Source of the DNA: Agarilytica sp045430285 | GTDB taxonomy: Bacteria; Pseudomonadota; Gammaproteobacteria; Pseudomonadales; Cellvibrionaceae | DNA length: 64,000 nt | Reading direction: 5' to 3' | NCBI GenBank assembly: GCA_045430285.1 | Contig: JAILXV010000002.1 | Coordinates: 698,380 to 762,379, forward strand | In this document: positions 43,748-51,325 of the stretch, piece by piece | How positions within the stretch are numbered: position 1 is the first letter of the stretch | Layout of the letters: every line of letters starts with the position of its first letter | Notes under the pieces: generated by a model | The model's database searches: none | What the model saw: the letters and a program-made list of their open reading frames with translations, nothing else | What the model was told of the DNA's origin: nothing | Made by a program: the position numbers and the translations under genes

Positions 43748-43773
43748 AATCCCCCCTTGTTTACAACTCCAAC

Positions 43774-43790
43774 GCCTCAAAGACTGAGGC
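43774..43790. other. Small GC-rich hairpin in the leader of the enoyl reductase gene
   Basis: GCCTCA-AAGAC-TGAGGC, a perfect 6-bp stem with a 5-base loop, lies between the AT stop and the enoyl reductase start. No T-run follows on the transcribed strand. It supports the downstream start choice for the reductase, since the longer frame would translate through it. Function unknown. Confidence 0.4.
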
Positions 43791-43889
43791 CACATTTAGT
43801 TTTAATTTATTTTTATTTTTTAATTCGAAACTCACCCCAGTGAGCTTCGGCAATTCTAATTAAACGCTAGAAATCATTTAATTTAGACG

Positions 43890-44777
43890 CTAAGTCGACT
43901 CCAACTCCTCAAAATAAGCGGCTTTTATTTTTCCAACCAGACCAGTAAGCACTTGACCATGACCAATTTCAGCAATTTCTGTAATATCGTGGTCCAACAT
44001 ATAGCGTACGGAATGCGTCCACTTCACAGACTGAGAAATCTGTCTCACCAGAAACGCTTTGATCGTTAAAGTGGGATCCCCTGCAGGGTATGGACGCCCT
44101 GTTACATTCGAAACTACAGGAATTTTCAGACGCTCAAAACTGAAATCAACCAAAAACTGTTGATACGCTCGAGCTGCATCAACCATATAGCGGGAATGAA
44201 ATGCGGCACTAACGGGTAGCGGGACATAATTTTTTGCCCCCGCGGAATCAAATACCTTTGCGCATGAAGTAATACTATCAACCGGCCCAGAAAGAACAAT
44301 TTGCTTAGGTTCGTTAAAGTTCGCGATATCAATATCAATCACGCCCGCATCTTGGAGCGCTAACCGCACTTCGCGATCACTCAAGCCAATAACCGCCGCC
44401 ATACCACCATTTTTTGCTTCAGCCATCAGTTGGCCGCGCTTGACTACCATACGAAAGCCCGTAATAAAATCAAACGCCTCAGCAACCAGCAAAGCGTTGT
44501 ATTCTCCAAGACTATGCCCTGCCAACAGCTGCGGAATACCCCCTTTATTTCTAAGGTTAAAATAATGGAGCGCATTCACAACGTACAGACAAGGCTGAGT
44601 AAACTGCGTAAGCTTTAATTTATTATCAGGGTTTTCGATACACAGCTCTCGTAAAGAACACCCCAACACCCGATCGATCTCTGACTCATTCTTTACGAAT
44701 TCATCCACCTCATCAAACAGATGAGCCCCCATACCTTTGGACTGAGCACCTTGCCCAGGAAAAACGTAAGCTTGCAC
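43890..44777 (-). CDS. Discrete malonyl-CoA acyltransferase of the trans-AT PKS, 295 aa
   Basis: Loads malonyl units onto the carrier proteins of PKS1-3, which have no AT domains. Nearly full-length match in pattern to PksC-like stand-alone ATs: N-terminal YVFPGQGAQSKGMG, catalytic Ser in GHSLGEYNAL, Arg in KRGQLM, and the AFHSRYM motif with the second catalytic His. Phe in that motif is the usual mark of malonyl specificity. Length (295 aa) fits a single AT, unlike AT-AT or AT-ER fusions. The start is GTG with a strong GGGGGAGG about 9 nt upstream. It is the first gene of the PKS operon, behind a good promoter candidate at 44955-44983. An acyl hydrolase (proofreading) role is a less likely alternative, given the strong resemblance to loading ATs and the absence of another AT in the window. 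Confidence 0.93.
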   Translation of the reverse strand: MQAYVFPGQGAQSKGMGAHLFDEVDEFVKNESEIDRVLGCSLRELCIENPDNKLKLTQFTQPCLYVVNALHYFNLRNKGGIPQLLAGHSLGEYNALLVAEAFDFITGFRMVVKRGQLMAEAKNGGMAAVIGLSDREVRLALQDAGVIDIDIANFNEPKQIVLSGPVDSITSCAKVFDSAGAKNYVPLPVSAAFHSRYMVDAARAYQQFLVDFSFERLKIPVVSNVTGRPYPAGDPTLTIKAFLVRQISQSVKWTHSVRYMLDHDITEIAEIGHGQVLTGLVGKIKAAYFEELEST

Positions 44778-44933
44778 CCTATTTTACCTCCCCCACATAA
44801 GAAACTATTGACGACTCAAAAACAAAAAACCCCCATTCTTTTTTTATTTTTTAAATAAATCTGTATTCGACAGAATTACAGCCTACACACTGAAAAATGA
44901 GAATTTGTAATTTTTTGTAAATGGCACCCATTT

Positions 44934-44962
44934 CTTCACTTGTTAATTTTTGCAAATATAAT
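44934..44962 (+). promoter_or_regulatory. Candidate sigma70 promoter for the GFA-family gene
   Basis: TTCACT and a perfect TATAAT separated by 17 bp, reading rightwards. Its -10 box overlaps the -10 box of the leftward AT promoter. The region is AT-rich, so a chance match is possible. Confidence 0.3.
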
Positions 44963-44983
44963 CAGAGATAATTTACGCGTCAA
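44955..44983 (-). promoter_or_regulatory. Candidate sigma70 promoter of the PKS operon
   Basis: On the minus strand TTGACG, a 17-bp spacer and TATATT, each 5 of 6 to consensus. It would start transcription near 44948 and give a leader of about 170 nt before the AT gene. The leader holds AT-rich runs and an imperfect hairpin at about 44861-44881 (ctgtattc/gaattacag). Confidence 0.5.
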
Positions 44984-45214
44984 CCGCAACATGCCATACG
45001 AACAAATAATGTTCAACTATTTAACGTACTTATTGTTCTTTAGATGAAAAAACAAAGCTTCCACGCAAACCCGACTCAACAGTCGTTGAAACTAATTGCT
45101 CCATTAAGCACCACTGAAAATAAACATTGTTTCGTAAAGAAATTAAATAGGCATATAATTACAGAACGATTAAACTTCACAAACCCCCAAATCACGAACT
45201 CCCTCCATAAATAT

Positions 45215-45613
45215 ATGAATAAAAAAATTGGCGGCTGCGCATGCGGCTCTTACCGTTATGAATTTGATACCGAGATTCTGAGTGCTTTTCATTGCCACTG
45301 CCGGCATTGTCAGCACGCTAGCGGAACAGGGCACAGCTCTCTTTTTGTCATCCCCTCAAACGTCCACACAAGTAAAGGACACCTGAAATATTTCGACCAG
45401 CTATCCGACACTGGCAATACTGTAAGCAGGGGTTTTTGCCCTTACTGTGGAAGCCCTATCACATGTAAAACATCCGGAAACACGCAAGTAACTATGTTTC
45501 ACGCATCAAGTCTTGATGACGTGGAAAGTTTCAACCCAACAAAATCTGTTTTTATTCAACAGCAATGCAACTGGGACTTTATCGACCCTAAGCTTGAGAG
45601 AACAGAAAACTAA
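45215..45613 (+). CDS. GFA-family (CENP-V/GFA) zinc-binding protein, 132 aa
   Basis: Small zinc protein of the glutathione-dependent formaldehyde-activating (GFA) family. Seen: GGCACGSYRYEF, CHCRHCQHASGTGH and GFCPYCGSPI, the three cysteine clusters that hold zinc in this fold. The biochemical role of most members is not established. It is the only clear plus-strand gene, divergent from the AT gene and convergent with the phosphopantetheinyl transferase gene. The ATG at 45215 gives the usual family length and begins right at the domain. The frame stays open back to an ATG at 45044, which would add 57 residues unlike the family. Neither start has a good ribosome binding site. Confidence 0.8.
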   Translation: MNKKIGGCACGSYRYEFDTEILSAFHCHCRHCQHASGTGHSSLFVIPSNVHTSKGHLKYFDQLSDTGNTVSRGFCPYCGSPITCKTSGNTQVTMFHASSLDDVESFNPTKSVFIQQQCNWDFIDPKLERTEN

Positions 45614-45668
45614 CAGGTGACAGAAAAAAGAGGGAGAGGGACCTTGATGAGCCCCTAGAATGTGAGAC

Positions 45669-46382
45669 TTATAAAACGATATGCGTGACCAAAGAAGAAG
45701 GCAAGCCAGAAAAGTGGCCACAAACAACTTGATTACATTCAAAACTGGAAGATAAACGCCTTACCACCCGAAAAGAAAAAGATTGTAATTTCAAGTCACA
45801 TTTAATCAATCTAACTGCGTCAAAATCAAAATACTCTCCAACGGATGGATAGGCCGCTTTAAAAAAACTTTCCTTAGCTGAAAACACAAGTGTCAACATT
45901 TGTTCAAAAGGAATACCTATTTCTTCCATGAGCATTAACTCTTCCTCATTCACGATTGACCCATGAATATTACTCGCCGTTTCGGCATCCATAACTTCTT
46001 CAATATCGATACCTATGGCCGAAACCGTTTCATCCAGGGTGACAGCGGCTAGAACGGTATCGCCGGCGTGAGAGATCGAGCCTAGCGTGCCCCGCGGCCA
46101 TAGCGGGTTTCTATGTTTTCCAATAAGAATCTCAGTTTCGCTTACACCCAACTCTCGCAAGACCAAACTAGACAACACTCGCCCAGCCAAAAACTCTGAC
46201 TTTCGCTTTACGACTGCTTTTTTTAAACTTTCCGGCCGAGTTATTCCATAATCAGAAAAAAGATTATCGTCATATGCCACTTGGCTAAACTTCGCAGACC
46301 CCAGCAATACCGAAGGGAAATCGGGCAAGCTTTCGATAGAAATACCTTTGCAGAAAGGAGAATAAAGAGAAAAATCACTCAT
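45669..46382 (-). CDS. 4'-phosphopantetheinyl transferase, EntD type, 237 aa
   Basis: Transfers phosphopantetheine from CoA to the active serine of carrier proteins and so is needed to activate the ACPs of PKS1-3. Seen: RNPLWPRG then GSISHAGD, the magnesium site IGIDIEEV, and FSAKESFFKA carrying the Lys-Glu pair; length and motifs match EntD/Sfp-type enzymes. ATG at 46382. It lies 61 nt after the MATE gene on the same strand and ends facing the GFA gene, 55 nt apart. Its place beside the AT-ER-PKS operon suggests it serves that pathway, although EntD-type enzymes may also act on siderophore synthases. A single copy beside core genes cannot exclude a general role. Confidence 0.92.
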   Translation of the reverse strand: MSDFSLYSPFCKGISIESLPDFPSVLLGSAKFSQVAYDDNLFSDYGITRPESLKKAVVKRKSEFLAGRVLSSLVLRELGVSETEILIGKHRNPLWPRGTLGSISHAGDTVLAAVTLDETVSAIGIDIEEVMDAETASNIHGSIVNEEELMLMEEIGIPFEQMLTLVFSAKESFFKAAYPSVGEYFDFDAVRLIKCDLKLQSFSFRVVRRLSSSFECNQVVCGHFSGLPSSLVTHIVL

Positions 46383-46443
46383 ACAGATAACAGTAATTTA
46401 TAGAAAATAATTGAGCCATAGTAATTCAACAGCAACAACAAGG

Positions 46444-47838
46444 TTAAGTTGCTGGCACATGTTGAGCCGTTGATATTGTACGATGCACCCATACATATGC
46501 CCCCAACCCGACCACCATATTTGAACAAGCAATCGCGATAAAAATACCCGTCACCCCCCACAGGTGGTTTCCGATCCATGCCAAGGGCAACAAAATCATT
46601 ATCACGCGGCACAATGAAATCACGACACCAGGAAAGGGCTTGCCCAAGCCATTAAAAGACGCGTTCGACACCATAACAATGCCGTAAGCACAGTAACTGA
46701 AAGGCACAACAAGCAGATACCAACGCGTTGCTTCTATGACTGAGGGCTCCTCGCTAAACAAGCCGGCAATCTCACGCCCAAATACCGCAAGCAGTGCGGC
46801 AATGGCCACACCGGAATACAAACAAAACCATGCTGAAATACGTTGAGAATCGAAAAGCCTTTGAAATTTACCCGCGCCCAAATTCTGTCCGCAGAACGGG
46901 CCAATAACAGCAGAAAGTGCGTAAAAAAGAATAAGTGACATAGACTCAACACGGGTAGCCACACCAAACCCCGCCACCGCTTCTGGCCCATGACTCGCAA
47001 CTAATGCGATCACCACGGAACCGGAAACAGGAATAATCATATTGGTTGCCATCGCAGGGATGCCAACATGGAGAATGCTTTTCCAAGAACGTAATACCCG
47101 TTGAAAACAAAAAGGGTTCACAAACAAATGCATTCGAAAATGCATCAGATAGAGAGTGATAACCAAAGAGATAACTCGAACGATAAGGGAGGCAACGGCA
47201 GCCCCCTGTATTTCCATACGGGGGAAGATCCACCAACCATAAATAAGAAAGGGGTCTAGTATTAAATTCGCCAGCGCCATACTGATCATTAACTTCCCTT
47301 GTAACTTGGTATTCCCTAGTGCGCGAATCGACGCCATTCCCACCATCGGCCCCACTAAAAACACCGCGCTAATATACCAAGGCACCATGTAGGAACGGAT
47401 TAAGGGAATTACTTCTTCCGTTGCACCCAAGGCCCGAAAAAAGGGCTCAATCGTTAAATAACCAATAACGCTAAATACCAACCCCAACAAAAAGGTCAGA
47501 GTCATCGCATCTGTTGTTAACGATTTAATACCTTCTTCGTCACCACTCCCTGCAGCTCTAGCAACAACAGATGATGTGCCGGCTCCCAGCCCAACAGATA
47601 ACGAAATCGCCAGCATCATCACGGGAAAAGTAAAACTGATAGCCGCCAACGCCTCCTCACCTAACACCGAGACAAAAAACGTATCTACCATATTAAACGA
47701 CATAGTGGCGAGCAAGCCTACCGCCATCGGCAAAGCCATTCCGTAAAGTGCATTAACGATAGAGCCTTCGGTAAGGCTCGCACGCATCATTGCGGCTTTA
47801 TTATTTTCTGAAGATGGTTCTTCATTTACTTGGCTCAT
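46444..47838 (-). CDS. MATE-family multidrug efflux transporter, 464 aa
   Basis: Inner-membrane sodium- or proton-driven exporter of the MATE family. The protein is almost wholly hydrophobic, with about 12 predicted membrane spans. It shows MATE features such as ALPMAVGLLATMSFNMVDTFFV in the first spans, GLGAGTSSVVARAAG, and the second-half counterpart PAMATNMIIPVSGSV with GPFCGQNLGAGK. The start at 47838 is 3 nt from the rimI stop, so the two are probably co-transcribed. The phosphopantetheinyl transferase follows 61 nt downstream. Being next to the PKS locus, it may export the polyketide or give self-resistance; this is inference, since MATE pumps are also common general drug exporters. Confidence 0.9.
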   Translation of the reverse strand: MSQVNEEPSSENNKAAMMRASLTEGSIVNALYGMALPMAVGLLATMSFNMVDTFFVSVLGEEALAAISFTFPVMMLAISLSVGLGAGTSSVVARAAGSGDEEGIKSLTTDAMTLTFLLGLVFSVIGYLTIEPFFRALGATEEVIPLIRSYMVPWYISAVFLVGPMVGMASIRALGNTKLQGKLMISMALANLILDPFLIYGWWIFPRMEIQGAAVASLIVRVISLVITLYLMHFRMHLFVNPFCFQRVLRSWKSILHVGIPAMATNMIIPVSGSVVIALVASHGPEAVAGFGVATRVESMSLILFYALSAVIGPFCGQNLGAGKFQRLFDSQRISAWFCLYSGVAIAALLAVFGREIAGLFSEEPSVIEATRWYLLVVPFSYCAYGIVMVSNASFNGLGKPFPGVVISLCRVIMILLPLAWIGNHLWGVTGIFIAIACSNMVVGLGAYVWVHRTISTAQHVPAT

Positions 47839-47841
47839 AAG

Positions 47842-48345
47842 CTACTCAAATAATCCTTCATCCTGAATATGGCTCGCGTATATTAAGGCATTTTCCCGCC
47901 CTTTTTTTGCGGGGTAATAGTTCACTCGTTCACCAATCTGATTAAAGCCCAACGCCTCATACAGCCCTATTGCAGGCTCATTGCTTTCCCGCACTTCCAA
48001 AAACATCGTAGAAGCAACGTGAGATAGTTGAGATTGCATTTCACCCAACAAACATTTAGCGATGCCCCGACCTTGCTTAATCGGATCCACTGCAAGAATT
48101 AACAACTCCGCCTCACCTGCCGCCACGGAAAACACTGCGTGTGCGCACCACTCAGCACCGTCTTTTATCCCAACACATATGTGTGAACACTGTAATGAAT
48201 CGGCAAAGTTTTTTTCGGACCAAGGATGGGAAGACGCACGCATCTCAATATTAAGAATTTCGGGTAAGTCACTCGACGTAAACGCCGCCAACGCTAATTG
48301 AACACCGCTCTCTTGAGCAAACGACACAGGCTTAAGTTGAAACAA
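47842..48345 (-). CDS. rimI: RimI-type ribosomal protein S18 alanine N-acetyltransferase, 167 aa
   Basis: GNAT-fold enzyme that acetylates the N-terminal alanine of ribosomal protein S18. Seen: HPWSEKNF near the N-terminus, the acetyl-CoA loop VDPIKQGRGIAKCLL, and FLEVRESNEPAIGLYEALGF followed by RVNYYP with the conserved Tyr, all as in E. coli RimI. The best start is TTG at 48345, one base after the stop of the upstream gene, which implies translational coupling. The upstream neighbour looks psi-like, matching the holD-rimI pair of E. coli. Confidence 0.9.
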   Translation of the reverse strand: MFQLKPVSFAQESGVQLALAAFTSSDLPEILNIEMRASSHPWSEKNFADSLQCSHICVGIKDGAEWCAHAVFSVAAGEAELLILAVDPIKQGRGIAKCLLGEMQSQLSHVASTMFLEVRESNEPAIGLYEALGFNQIGERVNYYPAKKGRENALIYASHIQDEGLFE

Positions 48346-48346
48346 A

Positions 48347-49195
48347 CTATGCTCGATCTACTAAGACGCTAAGGGCGCGCCATACATCAGACTTGAAGCT
48401 AGGCGCGCGCAAAATATCCGCCAAACTAGGTAGAACAATCGCTGACGCGTCAAAAGCATCCACGGGCAAGGTTTGATATTGCTGCTGAATAAAATCGACG
48501 TCTTGCCCTATCACAGCAGTGCAAGCATCTTGACCGAATAACAATATATGAGACGCCGGCTTCGCAAGTAAACGCCCCTCTAAAAAACCTTGAACCATTT
48601 CACGCGCTGCCTGCCAGCTTTTATCTGAAGCTGTTTCGACCATTGGCCAATCGATTCGTTCAACGCGAGGCAGCTGCAGAGACAAGCCACCAATCGCCAA
48701 TAGAATATTACTTAACAATGCATCCGTTGGCAGCGCATCACCAGGCTTTCTTGAATCGATAATTTGGATTTTATCAATGTGCCATAACGATAAAGAAAAT
48801 TGCACCGCCTCCTTGGGCACATCAGTAACCGATTCGACAAGCGATTGGACTGTCGCTTCACTTAGACTGTGGGCTAGCGCCTCTTTGCTCGCTACCTTTT
48901 CTAGTGCGAGCTCCGTTTTCTTTCCATCGATAATATCGTCAATGGATATGCGCTTGGCACCCTCGATCTGCGCAAGGCCGGAAGAGTTTACATTCGATGT
49001 GGATTCTGAAATTTCTGGATGAGAAGACGGCGCTTGAACGGTGCCGTTGGCCGCGATTGACAACGGGCGAACCGGATCATTTGCAACAGGCAGCTCACAG
49101 AGGGATGAGCTTTTTGCCTCAGGCAGAACGAAACGAGGGACAAAACAATCGATGCCCATCGTTTCAAGGTACTGCATACGCTGACGTTCGTTCAT
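48347..49195 (-). CDS. HolD-like (DNA polymerase III psi-type) protein, extended, 282 aa
   Basis: I do not recognise it by strong motif, but two parts resemble the E. coli psi subunit HolD. The N-terminal MQYLETMGIDCFVPR aligns with the HolD start. The C-terminal SLADILRAPSFKSDVWRAL aligns with the HolD end. Between lie a low-complexity linker (~50-110) and a region with HILLFGQDACTAVIG, in keeping with a uracil-glycosylase-like fold. Psi links the clamp loader to single-strand binding protein. The gene directly precedes rimI, as holD does in E. coli. It is about twice the length of HolD. ATG at 49195 has AAGG just upstream and fits the homology; longer starts at 49222 and 49255 lack a binding site. 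Function is inferred from context and weak similarity. Confidence 0.55.
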   Translation of the reverse strand: MNERQRMQYLETMGIDCFVPRFVLPEAKSSSLCELPVANDPVRPLSIAANGTVQAPSSHPEISESTSNVNSSGLAQIEGAKRISIDDIIDGKKTELALEKVASKEALAHSLSEATVQSLVESVTDVPKEAVQFSLSLWHIDKIQIIDSRKPGDALPTDALLSNILLAIGGLSLQLPRVERIDWPMVETASDKSWQAAREMVQGFLEGRLLAKPASHILLFGQDACTAVIGQDVDFIQQQYQTLPVDAFDASAIVLPSLADILRAPSFKSDVWRALSVLVDRA

Positions 49196-49304
49196 CACCT
49201 TACTTCTGCTATACGGGTTCATTAGAATACGCCGCATGATACCACGTAGAAACACCTATACGCGGTCAAAACGACGCCGTCTAATAAACTAGCACCCATC
49301 CGCA

Positions 49305-49336
49305 AATCACTCACGCAAGCCATTGCGAGAGTGATT
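49305..49336 (-). terminator. Strong hairpin after leuA
   Basis: AATCACTC/GAGTGATT (8 bp), one A-A mismatch, CGCAA/TTGCG (5 bp) and a GCCA loop, just past the leuA stop. On the transcribed strand only a short T stretch follows, so it may be a weak intrinsic terminator or a 3' end stabiliser. Confidence 0.5.
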
Positions 49337-49340
49337 ACAA

Positions 49341-50885
49341 TTACACTCCTTCACGCTGCGGATGCATCCCCGCAGACGGGCCTTCAAGTAAATTCAGTGC
49401 ATTCAAATAAGCTTTCACAGACGAGGTCACAATATCGGTATCGGAGCCTTTTCCATTCACAATATGCCCGCTGCGCTCCAACCTAACGCTCACCTCACCC
49501 TGGGAGTCGGTACCCTGCGTAATGGCGTTTACGGAGTACAACTGGAGATCAGTGCCGCTGTTGACGACCTTTTCAATGGCTTTGTACGCCGCATCAACGG
49601 GTCCACTCCCATCCGCTTCACTGACGACATCACGGCCATTTACCTGGAGCGTTAGTTTAGCATGAGGCTTCTGTCCGGTTTTACATACCACATCCATATC
49701 AACAAGCAGATATATTTCTTCCTGCAGGCCTTGAGAAGAGGACACAATCGCATGAAGATCTTCATCAAAAATTTCGTGCTTTTTATCCGCCAGATCTTTA
49801 AAGCGCGAAAATGCCATATTAAGGGATTCTTGCGACTCGAAGGTAATACCAAGATCTTCAAACCGCGCTTTTACCGCAGCACGGCCAGAGTGCTTACCTA
49901 ATACAATTTTATTTGTATTCCAACCAACGTCTTCAGCTCGCATAATTTCGTAGGTTTCACGATGCTTCAGTACGCCGTCCTGGTGAATACCCGATTCATG
50001 CGCAAAGGCGTTTGCACCCACAATGGCTTTGTTTGGCTGGACAGGAAAGCCTGTAATCGTAGAGACCATACGCGACGTTGGCACGATATGCTCTGTCACG
50101 ATTCCCGTCTCAACAGGGAAGACATCTTTACGTGTGCGCACAGCCATCACCACTTCTTCCAACGATGCGTTGCCTGCTCGCTCACCCAAACCATTTATCG
50201 TGCATTCAATTTGGCGCACGCCGTTCATTACTGATGACAAGGAGTTTGCTACCGCTAGCCCCAGATCGTTGTGGCAATGGGTAGAGAAAATAGCCTTATC
50301 TGAATTCGGCACCGCTTCGATTAAGCGCTTAAACATCGCGCCATATTCACTTGGCTCACCGTAACCCACAGTGTCCGGGACATTGATGGTCGTTGCGCCC
50401 GCAGCGATCGCCGCCTCGGTTATACGACACATAAAATCAAATTCCGAACGACTGCCATCCTCCAAGGAAAACTCCACATTGTCGGTATAGTTACGCGCAC
50501 GCTTCACAGAATGTATCGCTTGGGCCAATACTTGGTCTGGCTCCATTTTTAGCTTGTGCTTCATATGGATTGGCGAAGTCGCGATAAAGGTATGAATACG
50601 AGATTGCCCCGCGCCTTTCAAAGCTTCAGCAGCTCTATCAATATCAGCATCAACCGCACGTGCCAAACTACATACCACAGAATCTTTCACCGTATTCGCG
50701 ACCGCGCGTACAGCTTCGAAATCACCCTGACTAGCAATCGCAAACCCAGCTTCAATAACGTCTACACGCATTTTTTCCAGCATTTTTGCAATACGAACCT
50801 TCTCTTCCTGGGTCATAGAGGCGCCGGGACTTTGTTCACCATCGCGTAGCGTCGTATCAAATATGACCAGCTTATCTTTACTCAT
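49341..50885 (-). CDS. leuA: 2-isopropylmalate synthase, 514 aa
   Basis: First committed enzyme of leucine synthesis: condenses acetyl-CoA with 2-oxoisovalerate. Seen: DTTLRDGEQSPGASM at the N-terminus (catalytic and metal site), STHCHNDLGLAVANS (metal His pair), NGLGERAGNASLEEVV, and HESGIHQDG. A C-terminal LeuA regulatory domain (from ~390) gives leucine feedback inhibition in this family. I chose the ATG at 50885 because GGAG lies 9 nt upstream; the longer TTG start adds only five residues. The gene appears monocistronic, with a long leader that may carry a leucine attenuator and a hairpin downstream. Confidence 0.97.
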   Translation of the reverse strand: MSKDKLVIFDTTLRDGEQSPGASMTQEEKVRIAKMLEKMRVDVIEAGFAIASQGDFEAVRAVANTVKDSVVCSLARAVDADIDRAAEALKGAGQSRIHTFIATSPIHMKHKLKMEPDQVLAQAIHSVKRARNYTDNVEFSLEDGSRSEFDFMCRITEAAIAAGATTINVPDTVGYGEPSEYGAMFKRLIEAVPNSDKAIFSTHCHNDLGLAVANSLSSVMNGVRQIECTINGLGERAGNASLEEVVMAVRTRKDVFPVETGIVTEHIVPTSRMVSTITGFPVQPNKAIVGANAFAHESGIHQDGVLKHRETYEIMRAEDVGWNTNKIVLGKHSGRAAVKARFEDLGITFESQESLNMAFSRFKDLADKKHEIFDEDLHAIVSSSQGLQEEIYLLVDMDVVCKTGQKPHAKLTLQVNGRDVVSEADGSGPVDAAYKAIEKVVNSGTDLQLYSVNAITQGTDSQGEVSVRLERSGHIVNGKGSDTDIVTSSVKAYLNALNLLEGPSAGMHPQREGV

Positions 50886-50911
50886 TTTCTTAAACTCCAA
50901 ACAGGGGAATC

Positions 50912-50934
50912 AAAAACCTAATAGATGTTAGGTT
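50912..50934 (-). terminator. Candidate attenuator hairpin before leuA
   Basis: On the transcribed strand AACCTAA-CATCTA-TTAGGTT followed by TTT: a perfect 7-bp stem with a 6-base loop and a T-run, ending 26 bases before the leuA ATG. The stem is AT-rich and so weak. It follows a leucine-rich short frame (50985-51050) and a GC-rich hairpin at 50988-51000 (gccgc-gca-gcggc), a layout that fits transcription attenuation. Confidence 0.4.
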
Positions 50935-50984
50935 AGTATCATTAATCTTTGAATGCTTTGCTTTGTATATTGAAGAAGGAGATA

Positions 50985-51050
50985 TTAGCCGCGCAGCGGC
51001 AAACGGAACTCTGGGAGCAATGAAGCCAGAGGACAGAAAGAAATAGCCAT
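50985..51050 (-). CDS. Candidate leucine-rich leader peptide of leuA, 21 aa
   Basis: Short frame ATG to TAA in the leuA leader, coding MAISFCPLASLLPEFRLPLRG with five leucines among residues 8-18. It lies between the promoter candidate at 51099-51126 and a terminator-like hairpin at 50912-50934. Its end overlaps a GC-rich stem-loop. The position fits a leader that senses leucyl-tRNA supply. No clear ribosome binding site precedes the ATG, and leucine enrichment in a 21-residue frame can arise by chance, so this is tentative. Confidence 0.35.
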   Translation of the reverse strand: MAISFCPLASLLPEFRLPLRG

Positions 51051-51098
51051 AGAAAAATATGATGGAAACATGTCAATTGCTCAGTTCGTGTTACCTAA

Positions 51099-51126
51099 AG
51101 TATACCAGCCAAACAAACAAGATCAA
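51099..51126 (-). promoter_or_regulatory. Candidate leuA promoter
   Basis: Minus-strand TTGATC, a 16-bp spacer and TATACT preceded by TGG (extended -10). Transcription would start near 51092, giving a leader of about 200 nt. From 51127 to the end of nadA at 51325 I see only AT-rich sequence with no gene. A second TTGACA at 51071-51076 has no good -10 partner. Confidence 0.45.
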
Positions 51127-51325
51127 CGATCATCCTAAAAATCCATCTTTATTAGGACAATATAACAATAAAACTCAAAATTTAATCACATGATCGAAAT
51201 GATTACACCAGAAAAATCCGATATAAATCAAACTCATCCTACCGAATTCACAATAAATGGACACGCCGCTAACAGCCACAATGTGCCACATGAAGGATAG
51301 AGGGAAAAAGATTAAGAAAAAGGCG

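Noticed and set aside
43748..43795. N-terminal extension of the enoyl reductase frame
   Set aside because: Sixteen residues without family match that pass through a hairpin; the ATG at 43747 has a strong ribosome binding site.
45044..45214. 57-residue upstream extension of the GFA-family frame
   Set aside because: Composition unlike the domain, no ribosome binding site, and the domain starts exactly at the inner ATG. Kept as an alternative only.
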